The position numbers were made by a program, and so were the translations under genes. Below the pieces are notes generated by a model. That model made no database searches. It was not told where the DNA came from and saw only the letters and a program-made list of their open reading frames with translations. DNA of 44,214 bases, from positions 1 through 44,214 of the forward strand of contig CAWVUS010000011.1 in NCBI GenBank assembly GCA_963933195.1, read 5' to 3'. Every line of letters begins with the position of its first letter. The stretch's first letter is position 1. This DNA comes from UBA8437 sp963933195. Lineage in GTDB: Bacteria; Planctomycetota; Planctomycetia; Planctomycetales; Planctomycetaceae. Of this stretch, positions 35,663 to 43,226 are shown one piece after another.

Positions 35663-37309
35663 TCAGGCCCGGGCCGGAATGGCCATGTCGGGTTCTTCGC
35701 AGGTGATGAACTCGAGCAGTGCTGGTTGCCCCTCCCGGGTGGCTGTGATCGCCCGTTCGTAGGCGGCGCGAATGTCTCCGGGCTGTTCGACCCGTTCCCC
35801 GTGGGCTCCCAGTGTCCGGGCGAGGTCGGCGTAGTCGCCGGTCAGGTACTTCGTGCCGTACTTCTCGACCGAGATCGGGATGTGCTTCTCGTAGTTGCCC
35901 ATCGCCGAGTTCTTCAACACGACCGAGAGAATCGGAATCTCCTCGCGGACAGCTGTCTCGATGTCCATCCCGACCATCCCGATCGCCGCGTCGCCCATGA
36001 AGTTGACGCAGAGTTTCTCGGGAGCGGCCACCTTGGCGCCCATGATCGCGCCCAGGCCGAATCCCAACTGGGTCGAGTGTCCCCAGCCCAGGTAGCCTCG
36101 CGGGGTGGTCGACTTGTAGATCGGCATCAACTGGTCGCGGGGATTGCCCGAGTCGTGGGTCACGATCGTCTGGGCCGGATCGGTCACGGCCATGAAATCG
36201 GCGATCACGCGATACGGGTTCAGCGGGGTGTCGTCGGTGCCCAGTTTTGCCGCCCACCGTGCGTCCCATGCGGCGGTGGTTTCTGCGACATGGGCTTCGA
36301 CCTGGGCCCGTTCCGGGCGGCCGTCCTGGTTGCCCAGTTGGCTCTTGAGTTCCTCGAGCAAGGCGACGGCGGCCAGTTGTGTGTCACCCAGCAGGGGGAC
36401 ATCGGCGATGTAGTGTTTGTTGAGATCACGGGGATCGTTGGTGTTGTGGACAATCCGCTTGCCGGCGGGGATGTCGGGTGCGAAGACGCTACGGGTGAGG
36501 CTGCTGCCCAGGGCGAGTATGGCGTCGCAGCGGTCCAGGTAGTCCAGCGACATGTCGGTGCAACTGTGTGATCCGGCGCCCAGTGCCAGGGGGTGCGTCT
36601 CGTCGAAAGCGCTCTTGCCCAGCAGGGTGGTCATCACGGGGGCACCCAGGAACTCGGCCACCGCCGTCATCGCCTCGGTCGCCTCGGCATACAGCACACC
36701 CTGTCCGGCCCAGATCATCGGCCTTTCTGCGGCCAGCAGCAGCTTCGCCGCATCACGAACCGCATCGGGATCGACACCCGTCCGGGCCGCGGAGACGGGG
36801 GAGTAGTCGAGTTCTCCGGAGAGTTCCTCGACGGCCACGTCGGTGGGGATCTCGAGCATCACCGGCCCTGGCCGTCCTGTTCTCAGCGCAGTGAATGCTC
36901 GCCGCATTCTTTGTGGCAACGAATCGGCCGTCAGCAACTGATCGGCCCACTTGGTGGTGGCCCGGAAATTGGGCACCGCGTTGAAACTGGGCGGGGTGCC
37001 CGACTCCATGCGACTCATTCCACCCGGCAGGAACAGCACCGGGCTCGAGTCGGTGTAGGCGTGGGCGATGCCGGCGAATGCGTTCTCGGCCCCGGCGGCC
37101 TGCTGAACGGTGATTGCACCAATTCTCTTTCCGTTGCTGACCCGCGAGAAACCATCGGCCATGTTCTCGGCAACACGTTCCTGCCGGGCGACGATCGGTC
37201 GGATGCCTGCTTCCGAGATGGCTTCCAGGATCGGGGTGAAGGGGAACAGGAACATCTGTTCAACGCCTTCTCGCTTGAGAATCTCGGCGACTGCCTGGTC
37301 AACTCGCAT
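35663..37309 (-). CDS. ThDP-dependent 2-oxoacid decarboxylase/acetolactate synthase-like enzyme
   Basis: The protein has 548 residues from ATG 37309, with AGGA upstream; the open frame runs to 37648 but the family starts at MRVDQAVAEIL. The order is Pyr domain, central domain, PP domain. The catalytic Glu is Glu44 in ARQERVAENMADG. The ThDP/Mg motif begins at GDAAIGM near residue 439 and ends KNSAMG, a variant of the GDG...NN pattern. It resembles benzoylformate/oxalyl-CoA decarboxylases and acetolactate synthases. No FAD site can be claimed. It is divergent from, and 246 bp from, an aldehyde oxidoreductase operon, which suggests it makes an aldehyde from a 2-oxoacid for that enzyme. That link is inference; the alternative is an acyloin- or acetolactate-forming enzyme. 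Confidence 0.85.
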   Translation of the reverse strand: MRVDQAVAEILKREGVEQMFLFPFTPILEAISEAGIRPIVARQERVAENMADGFSRVSNGKRIGAITVQQAAGAENAFAGIAHAYTDSSPVLFLPGGMSRMESGTPPSFNAVPNFRATTKWADQLLTADSLPQRMRRAFTALRTGRPGPVMLEIPTDVAVEELSGELDYSPVSAARTGVDPDAVRDAAKLLLAAERPMIWAGQGVLYAEATEAMTAVAEFLGAPVMTTLLGKSAFDETHPLALGAGSHSCTDMSLDYLDRCDAILALGSSLTRSVFAPDIPAGKRIVHNTNDPRDLNKHYIADVPLLGDTQLAAVALLEELKSQLGNQDGRPERAQVEAHVAETTAAWDARWAAKLGTDDTPLNPYRVIADFMAVTDPAQTIVTHDSGNPRDQLMPIYKSTTPRGYLGWGHSTQLGFGLGAIMGAKVAAPEKLCVNFMGDAAIGMVGMDIETAVREEIPILSVVLKNSAMGNYEKHIPISVEKYGTKYLTGDYADLARTLGAHGERVEQPGDIRAAYERAITATREGQPALLEFITCEEPDMAIPARA

Positions 37310-37555
37310 AGTCGTGGACTTCCTGGTTGTGGCCGGTCCCGCCGCGTTTGGCAGAAACCGATCGGTGTTGTCTGGGGCATCTGTGTCCCGGCAGGCATTC
37401 TTGCGGCAACCGGCGGTGATCTCAACACCGCGGCCTTGTTGGCTACCGGGTGGACCGATTTTGACTTTCTGGCCGACAAGAGTTACAACGTGACAACACC
37501 GTGGCCGCGGGATCAACTGTTGCGGTCGGGTGCCTAATCGGGAGGAGGTCATTCG
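37310..37555. other. Divergent intergenic region, ThDP enzyme / aor operon
   Basis: This 246-bp gap probably holds divergent promoters controlling both units together. I see no clear operator or riboswitch. The only strong signal is the ribosome-binding site AGGAGGT at 37543-37549, six bases before the aorA ATG. Confidence 0.5.
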
Positions 37556-38035
37556 ATGACCATGATGCTGAATATCGTGCCGAACCGGTGTACCGGTTGC
37601 ATGCAGTGCGAACTCGCCTGCTCGTGGGTCCAGACCGGGACGTTTCAACCGTCCCGTTCCTTGATTCGCGTCAATGTTTTCGACGAAGAGGCCAGCTACG
37701 CGCCGTTCACCTGCCTGCAGTGTGACGAGGCGTGGTGCATGAATGCCTGTCCGGTCAACGCGATTGGCGTCGATGGCGACAGCGGGGCCAAGATCGTCAA
37801 CGAATCACTGTGTATCGGCTGTCACCTGTGCACGATCGCCTGTCCGTTTGGCACCGTCTACACGTTGCCGGTGACCGACACGGCCAGCAAGTGCAACCTG
37901 TGTGGCGGCCAGCCAGCCTGTGAAGCGGCCTGTCCGACGGCGGCAATCGAATTTGTCGACGTCGACCAGGGCGGCAGTTGGCTGGAACCATGGGCTGAAA
38001 CGGTCAACTCGAAATACGTTACGGCCTCCAGCTAG
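37556..38035 (+). CDS. aorA: Four-cluster ferredoxin-type subunit of aldehyde oxidoreductase (AorA-like)
   Basis: The 159-residue protein has 16 Cys in four groups: Cys12/15/18/22, Cys53/56/61/65, Cys86/89/92/96 and Cys113/116/122/126. This is the DMSO-reductase-B/HycB pattern, which carries four [4Fe-4S] clusters. No signal peptide is seen, so it is cytoplasmic. Ideal AGGAGGT precedes the ATG by six bases. It is directly upstream of an AOR large subunit, an FAD subunit and a MoaD-like gene, as in the aor operon of Aromatoleum, where AorA passes electrons from the tungsten subunit to the flavin subunit. The symbol is by operon analogy. Confidence 0.88.
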   Translation: MTMMLNIVPNRCTGCMQCELACSWVQTGTFQPSRSLIRVNVFDEEASYAPFTCLQCDEAWCMNACPVNAIGVDGDSGAKIVNESLCIGCHLCTIACPFGTVYTLPVTDTASKCNLCGGQPACEAACPTAAIEFVDVDQGGSWLEPWAETVNSKYVTASS

Positions 38036-38036
38036 G

Positions 38037-38092
38037 CCGTGCCGATATATCGGTCGACGGAATAGGTCAAACTCGGCACTCCCCGGAGTGCC
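38037..38092 (+). promoter_or_regulatory. Two hairpins in the aorA-aorB spacer
   Basis: Just after the aorA stop, CCGT-G-CCGATATATCGG-TCG-ACGG (38037-38060) is an inverted repeat with a perfect 12-bp palindrome at its core. At 38075-38092, GGCACTC and GAGTGCC pair as a perfect 7-bp stem around CCCG. Neither is followed by a T-tract, so they look like mRNA processing, stability or translation elements rather than terminators. The AorB ribosome-binding site GGAGAG lies 9-14 bases downstream. Confidence 0.55.
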
Positions 38093-38113
38093 ATCAACAG
38101 CGGAGAGAAGACG

Positions 38114-39946
38114 ATGGGTGGTTGGATAGGCAAGTTGTTGCGAGTCGACATGACGGCCGGCACGGCGGTCTCCGAGGACATTCCGCAGGATCGGATGGAG
38201 GAGTACATCGGAGGTCGCGGACTGGCCGATCGCTACCTCTACGAGGAAATGGATCCCACGGTGGATCCACTGTCGCCGGAGAATGTCCTGATCTTTGCCA
38301 CCGGGCCGCTGACGGGCACCTGTGCACCATGTGGATCTCGCTACATGGTGGTCACCAAGGGGGCATTGACCAACTGCATCACCACGTCCAACTCGGGTGG
38401 GTTCTGGGGGCCGGAATTGAAGTTCGCCGGCTATGACATGGTGATCATCAGCGGTGCATCAGCGACTCCCAAGTACCTGTTCATCTACGACGACCGGGTC
38501 GAATTGCGTGACGCGTCCCACCTGTGGGGCAAGACGGTCGGTGACACCGAGGACGGGTTGCGCGAGGAACTGGGGATTCCAGGGTTGCGAACCTGTTGCA
38601 TCGGTCCGGCCGGTGAGAACCTGGTCAAGTTCGCCTGCATCATGAACGACAAGCACCGTGCCGCCGGCCGCAGTGGCGTGGGCACCGTGATGGGTTCGAA
38701 GGGTCTCAAGGCGATTGCCGTTCGTGGAACCGGTGGCGTGGAAGTGTCTGATGGCGATGCTTTCATGAAGTCGCTGTGGGATATGCGTGGCGAGATGATC
38801 GTCAATCCGACCTACGAAGCTTTCGGCATGTTCGGGACCGCCTCGACGATTGACCTGACCCAGGCCTTTGGTGGCTTGCCGACCCGCAATTTTCAGCAGG
38901 GTCAGTTCGAGGAGGCCGAGAATCTCAATGGAAACACGATTCGTGACACTCGCCTGACAACCAACAAGGCGTGCTTTGCCTGCACGATCGCCTGTGGCCG
39001 TGTTTGTGAACTCGGAGAGCACTCCGACAAGTTCCTGGTCAACACGCATCCGAAGAATTGGAAGCAGGCGGGCGAGGGACCCGAGTACGAGGCCGCGTGG
39101 GCGCTGGGTGCCGACACGGGTGTCGGAGACCTGGACGCGGTGCTGAAGGCCAACTGGTTGTGCAACGACCTGGGCATGGATCCGATCTCGATGGGGTCGA
39201 CCCTGGCCAGCGCGATGGAGTTGTACCAGGAGGGGCGGGTGACCGACGAGCACGTCGAGATGCCCCTGGAGTTTGGTTCGGCCGAGGCGCTGGTGAGAAT
39301 GACCGAGGCGACCGCCTACCGGGAAGGCTTCGGTGACGACCTGGCCGAGGGAGCCAAGTTGATGGGTGAAAAGTGGGAGAACCCGGACGTGTTCATGGGT
39401 GTGAAGGGACAGGAGTTCCCGGCCTACGATCCGCGTGGCTTTGTCGGCATGGGGGTGGCCTACGCCACGTGCAACCGCGGGGCCTGTCACCTGAGAGCCT
39501 GGACTCCGGGATTCGAGACTTCCGAGAGCACACCGCACACGACCGACGGCAAGAGCGAGTGGGTTGTGCACGAACAACACCGCTCGACGGCTCACGATGC
39601 CACCGGGTTGTGCCTGTTTACCGGTTTCGCCGGTGGCACGCTCGAGACGTTCGTTCCACTGGTGGCCGCGGCGACCGGCGTTGACTACACGTTGGACGAC
39701 TTTGTGGCGATTGGTGAGAAGACCTGGAACCTGGAGCGTCTGTGGAATCTCAAGGCCGGCCTGACCATGGCCGACGACAATCTGCCCAAGCGGCTGCTGA
39801 GTGAACCTCACACCGATGGCCCATCGGCCGGGGTGACGGTCGATCTGGATGCCATGCTTCCGGTTTATTACCGCGAGCGTGGCTGGGACGAAGAGGGCGT
39901 GCCGACCGAGGAGAAACTGGCCGAACTGGGACTGGCTTCGATGTAA
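38114..39946 (+). CDS. aorB: Tungsten/molybdenum aldehyde ferredoxin oxidoreductase, catalytic subunit (AorB-like)
   Basis: The 610-residue protein is a full-length AOR-family enzyme oxidising aldehydes to carboxylic acids at a metal bound by two pterins. The proximal [4Fe-4S] ligands are visible as Cys287, Cys290, Cys294 and, in DATGLCLF, Cys500. They fall within a few positions of those of Pyrococcus AOR. The N-terminus MGGWIGKLLRVDMTAGTAVSEDIP and GGRGLADRYLYEE, then GPLTGTCAPCGSRYMVVTKG and TSNSGGFWGPELKFAGYDMVIISG are AOR signatures. GPEYEAAWALG carries the conserved Glu, and ACHLRAW (His about 459) the conserved His. AorA precedes by 78 bp; the FAD subunit follows by 49 bp. The substrate is not readable. 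Confidence 0.95.
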   Translation: MGGWIGKLLRVDMTAGTAVSEDIPQDRMEEYIGGRGLADRYLYEEMDPTVDPLSPENVLIFATGPLTGTCAPCGSRYMVVTKGALTNCITTSNSGGFWGPELKFAGYDMVIISGASATPKYLFIYDDRVELRDASHLWGKTVGDTEDGLREELGIPGLRTCCIGPAGENLVKFACIMNDKHRAAGRSGVGTVMGSKGLKAIAVRGTGGVEVSDGDAFMKSLWDMRGEMIVNPTYEAFGMFGTASTIDLTQAFGGLPTRNFQQGQFEEAENLNGNTIRDTRLTTNKACFACTIACGRVCELGEHSDKFLVNTHPKNWKQAGEGPEYEAAWALGADTGVGDLDAVLKANWLCNDLGMDPISMGSTLASAMELYQEGRVTDEHVEMPLEFGSAEALVRMTEATAYREGFGDDLAEGAKLMGEKWENPDVFMGVKGQEFPAYDPRGFVGMGVAYATCNRGACHLRAWTPGFETSESTPHTTDGKSEWVVHEQHRSTAHDATGLCLFTGFAGGTLETFVPLVAAATGVDYTLDDFVAIGEKTWNLERLWNLKAGLTMADDNLPKRLLSEPHTDGPSAGVTVDLDAMLPVYYRERGWDEEGVPTEEKLAELGLASM

Positions 39947-39995
39947 GAGACACCGGTGGCCGTGATGGCCATCGCGAGTAAGGGGACGACTGACC

Positions 39996-41477
39996 ATGAC
40001 AAAGCATGTCATTATTGGCGGTGGCCCGGTGGCCACCAATGCAATCGAGACGATCCGACAATACGGTGACGGTGAGGCGTCGATCACGTTGATCAGCGAC
40101 GAGCCGGCCCATTCCCGTATGGCACTGCCCTACTGGCTCGCCGGCAAGGTGCCCCGTGAGCACACGCACACGGCTGACGACGCCGAGTTTTCTCGGCTGG
40201 GTGTGGACGCCAGGATTGGCCAGCGTGTCACCGCGATCGACACCGCCGGTCGTACGGTGACGCTGTGCGACGAGAGCACGGTCGAATACGACAATTTGCT
40301 GATCGCCACCGGGGCGGCGCCGGTTGGCTTGCCGGTTCCCGGCATCGATCTGCCCGGCGTGCAGGCCCTGTGGACACTCGACCACACTGCCAACCTGCTG
40401 GCCGCCACCGAGGGGATCGATTCCCCCCGGGTGACCATGGTCGGAGCCGGATTTATCGGCTTCATCATGCTCAACGCCATGCACAAGCGGGGCTGGAACC
40501 TGACGGTGGTCGAGCGAGAATCGCACGTGTTGCCGCGGATGCTCGATGCCGAATCTGCCGGGCTCGTGGAGAGTTGGCTGGGGCAGAAGGGTATCGCCGT
40601 TCACGCGGGAGCATCGGTCGAATCAATTGCCGAGGGCGAGGGGGGCGGCAAGGTCGTCTCGCTGGCGGGTGGTGGAACCGTCGAATCCGACGTGGTGATC
40701 GTGGCAACCGGGATTCGACCCAATATCGACCTGGCGTCGGCAGCCGGGATCGAGACCGACCAGGGGATCGTGGTCAACGGCCGGTGCCAGACCAGTGTCG
40801 AGGGTGTGTATGCCGGTGGTGACGTGGCCCAGGGGCCCGTTCTCGGCGGTGGTGACAACCAGATCCACTCGATTCAACCCACGGCCGTGGACCATGGCCG
40901 GATCGCCGGGGCGAACATGGTCGGGCATGATGCGGAGTACTCCGGCAGCCTGTCTCTGAATATCCTGGATGTCTGTGGACTGCAAAATGCCAGCTTCGGC
41001 AACTGGGGTGACACATCCGATGACGCCGTGACAATCTCCAACGCTGCCGATCACATCTACCGCAAGTTCATCTTCACCGGTGAACAGATGACCGGTGCAG
41101 TGTTCGTCGGCGAGGCGAACGACCTGGGAATGCTGACCGACGTTGGCATGGTCAAGGGGATGATGCAGACCCAGACCGAACTGGGGGCCTGGAAAGAGTT
41201 TCTCAAGGAGAGTCCCTTCGACGTGCGGCGGGCCTACATCGCCACGGGGGTGGCTGCCAAGCTGGCTCAGACCACCCTGCTGGGCCAGAAGGCCCAGCCC
41301 CGGGGTTACCGCTTCGGTGGCCAGTCGGATCAGTCGGCCGTGGACGGTTCGCACGCCCAGTTGGTGTCTCCCAAGGCGGCTGCCATGGAGAAGGCGGCTG
41401 CGGTTGCCGCAGCGATGGCAGCCGAAGCGGCCGCGGCTGAAGCCGAAGCCGCCGGGAACTCGGAGTCGGCCGAGTAA
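39996..41477 (+). CDS. aorC: FAD-dependent pyridine nucleotide oxidoreductase subunit (AorC-like)
   Basis: The 493-residue protein belongs to the pyridine-nucleotide-disulfide oxidoreductase fold. FAD-binding GGGPVATNAIE is at the N-terminus (variant GxGxxA), NAD(P)-binding VGAGFIGFIML is central, and GVYAGGDVAQG is the second FAD motif. No redox CxxxxC is seen at the first motif, so it resembles NADH oxidase/nitrite reductase-type flavoproteins. Its role by analogy with AorC is to exchange electrons between AorA clusters and NAD(P)H. The C-terminal ~36 residues (after SPKAAAMEKAA) are an Ala/Glu-rich, probably helical tail, unusual for the fold. Its TAA overlaps the aorD ATG by one base. Confidence 0.9.
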   Translation: MTKHVIIGGGPVATNAIETIRQYGDGEASITLISDEPAHSRMALPYWLAGKVPREHTHTADDAEFSRLGVDARIGQRVTAIDTAGRTVTLCDESTVEYDNLLIATGAAPVGLPVPGIDLPGVQALWTLDHTANLLAATEGIDSPRVTMVGAGFIGFIMLNAMHKRGWNLTVVERESHVLPRMLDAESAGLVESWLGQKGIAVHAGASVESIAEGEGGGKVVSLAGGGTVESDVVIVATGIRPNIDLASAAGIETDQGIVVNGRCQTSVEGVYAGGDVAQGPVLGGGDNQIHSIQPTAVDHGRIAGANMVGHDAEYSGSLSLNILDVCGLQNASFGNWGDTSDDAVTISNAADHIYRKFIFTGEQMTGAVFVGEANDLGMLTDVGMVKGMMQTQTELGAWKEFLKESPFDVRRAYIATGVAAKLAQTTLLGQKAQPRGYRFGGQSDQSAVDGSHAQLVSPKAAAMEKAAAVAAAMAAEAAAAEAEAAGNSESAE

Positions 41478-41704
41478 TGCAGATTCGTGTCAAGCTGATG
41501 GCGGCGTTGAAGGAAAAATCGCCCGAGGGCAACGTGTTGAGCCTCTCTGATGGAGCGACGATCAACGATGCTCTGGTGGCGTTGAAGGTGCCCGGCAACT
41601 TTGTGCACCTGGTGATGGTCAACAACCAGATGGAACGCGACCGCGGTCGCGAGTTGGCCGAGGACGACGAGTTGATGGTGATGCCGCCGGTGGGTGCCGG
41701 CTAA
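41477..41704 (+). CDS. aorD: MoaD/ThiS-like small sulfur-carrier protein (AorD-like)
   Basis: The 75-residue protein has the ubiquitin-like beta-grasp of MoaD/ThiS: MQIRVKLMAALKEKS, then VLSLSDGATINDALVAL, then DELMVMPPVGAG. MoaD supplies sulfur to build the pterin dithiolene that holds tungsten or molybdenum; AOR operons often carry a dedicated copy. The C-terminus is Gly-Ala-Gly rather than the usual Gly-Gly. The start overlaps the aorC stop by one base (TAATG), so translation is coupled. Without a typical Gly-Gly tail, activity as a sulfur carrier needs proof. Confidence 0.85.
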   Translation: MQIRVKLMAALKEKSPEGNVLSLSDGATINDALVALKVPGNFVHLVMVNNQMERDRGRELAEDDELMVMPPVGAG

Positions 41705-41707
41705 CAG

Positions 41708-43132
41708 CTACGTCAACAGGCCCTCGATCGGACTGCCGTGGTAGACGGCGTGCGGCCGCTTGAGAGTGTCGGACCAGGTCGCGTGTCGGTCGATTCCCAG
41801 GGCGTCGTAAATTGTTGCCGCCATGCTCTCGGGCGTTTGCTTGCTGTCCTTGGGCTGGCCGCCATCTGCATCCGAGGATCCGATCACCTTGCCATCGCTG
41901 GCTCCGGCCCCGGCAAAGAAAACACTCTGCACCGCACCCCAGTGGTCTCGACCGGGCAACTCGTAGAACTGCGGCAGATTGAAGACCCGGGGTGTGCGAC
42001 CGAACTCGCCGGCGGCGACGATCAGCGTGTCGTCCAGAAGTCCCCGTTCGTCCAGGTCATCGATCAGTGCCGAGAGGGCCTGGTCGGTCGGGGGCAGCAT
42101 GAGATTCTTGAGGTGGTCAAAGGCGTTGCCGTGTGTGTCGAAGCCACCTCGACCCAGGTTGACCTGCACCATGCTGACACCGACCTCGACCAGTCGGGAG
42201 GCCATCAGCAGCGAATAGCCGAACAGGTTGCGGCCGTAGCGGTCCAGTGCCTTGGGGTCTGCATTTTCGATGTCGAACGCGCGGCGAACACGACCGGAGG
42301 TCAGCAGGCTGAGTGCACCGGTGCGGTAACGGTCGAGGCTGTTGACTGTGGCGTAACCATCCAGGAACCGTTGTTGGCGTTCGATGGTTCCCAGCAATGC
42401 CTTGCGATTGTCGATGCGTCCCTGGGACAGGCCATCGGCCAGGCTGAGGTTGGGGGCGCGGAAGACCGGGTAGCCGGTGTGGCGGGCCCCGGGTCGCCGT
42501 TGATGGTCCCAGCAGTTGGGACAGGCACCCGACCACTTGCAGTCGCTGGCCGCCTTGAGCATCCAGGGGTCAAATCGTGGTCCCATCCGACCGGCCAGCG
42601 TGCCGGGTGACGTGATCGGGTACGGGAGCACGGCCGAACCGGGCAGTCCGTTGCGTCCCGGCGACATCCGGCCGGCCATCGCCGCGATGCCGGGGAAGTC
42701 GGTGGGCCTGGGGCTGTTGCCGAAGCTGGGCGGAAGGCCACTACGGCCGGTCAGCATTAGGCAGGTGCCCTGGCTGTGTTCGTTCCAGGAGTGTGAGACG
42801 CTGCGGCACAGGGCCCACTTGTCACTGCGGGCTGCCAGCAAGGGAAGGTGCTCGCAGATCTGCAGTCCAGGCGTGCGAGTCGGGATCGGGCTGAATTCGC
42901 CACGGACGTTTGCGGTCGCGTTTGGCTTGGGGTCGAAACTCTCGTGTTGAGCCAGTCCACCGGTCAGAAAGACATAAATCACGGCCCGGGGACGGCGTGG
43001 TGAGGGCGAATCGGCCCGAATCCGGTCGACGTCGGCCATCGACAGGCCCATCATTCCCAATGTGCCAGCCTGCAGGATTTCGCGGCGAGACCATCCGCCG
43101 TGGTGCATGGTGGCGGGAGGTGTTGGAAGCAT
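41708..43132 (-). CDS. DUF1501 protein, exported
   Basis: The 474-residue protein begins with a Tat-type signal (SRREILQAGTLGMMGLSMADV). Family features are AVIYVFLTGGLAQHESFDPKP, RSVSHSWNEHSQGTCLMLTG, GVSMVQVNLGRGGFDTHGN, DERGLLDDTLIVAAGEFGRTP and RDHWGAVQSVFFAGAGASDGKVIGSSD. It carries an extra CxxxxxCxxC-like segment (DCKWSGACPNCWDHQRRPG) in mid-protein that could bind a metal. It is convergent with aorD (3 bp apart) and divergent from the WD40 gene (94 bp). No PSD1 gene is adjacent. The function is not established for this family. Confidence 0.9.
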   Translation of the reverse strand: MLPTPPATMHHGGWSRREILQAGTLGMMGLSMADVDRIRADSPSPRRPRAVIYVFLTGGLAQHESFDPKPNATANVRGEFSPIPTRTPGLQICEHLPLLAARSDKWALCRSVSHSWNEHSQGTCLMLTGRSGLPPSFGNSPRPTDFPGIAAMAGRMSPGRNGLPGSAVLPYPITSPGTLAGRMGPRFDPWMLKAASDCKWSGACPNCWDHQRRPGARHTGYPVFRAPNLSLADGLSQGRIDNRKALLGTIERQQRFLDGYATVNSLDRYRTGALSLLTSGRVRRAFDIENADPKALDRYGRNLFGYSLLMASRLVEVGVSMVQVNLGRGGFDTHGNAFDHLKNLMLPPTDQALSALIDDLDERGLLDDTLIVAAGEFGRTPRVFNLPQFYELPGRDHWGAVQSVFFAGAGASDGKVIGSSDADGGQPKDSKQTPESMAATIYDALGIDRHATWSDTLKRPHAVYHGSPIEGLLT

Positions 43133-43226
43133 GGTGTTGGCCCTTTACAGGAGACCTCTTTCGCAGTCGGTATTCTACCACGTTATAATGTGGCCAGCCA
43201 ACTTTGATGTGAGAGTCCTGTTTCGG

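Noticed and set aside
38075..38092. A rho-independent terminator after aorA
   Set aside because: The stem is strong but there is no T-tract, and the next gene of the same operon begins 22 bases later.
38459..40087. 542-residue minus-strand frame opposite the AOR large subunit
   Set aside because: The AOR frame on the plus strand carries all family motifs and cluster cysteines; the antisense frame has none.
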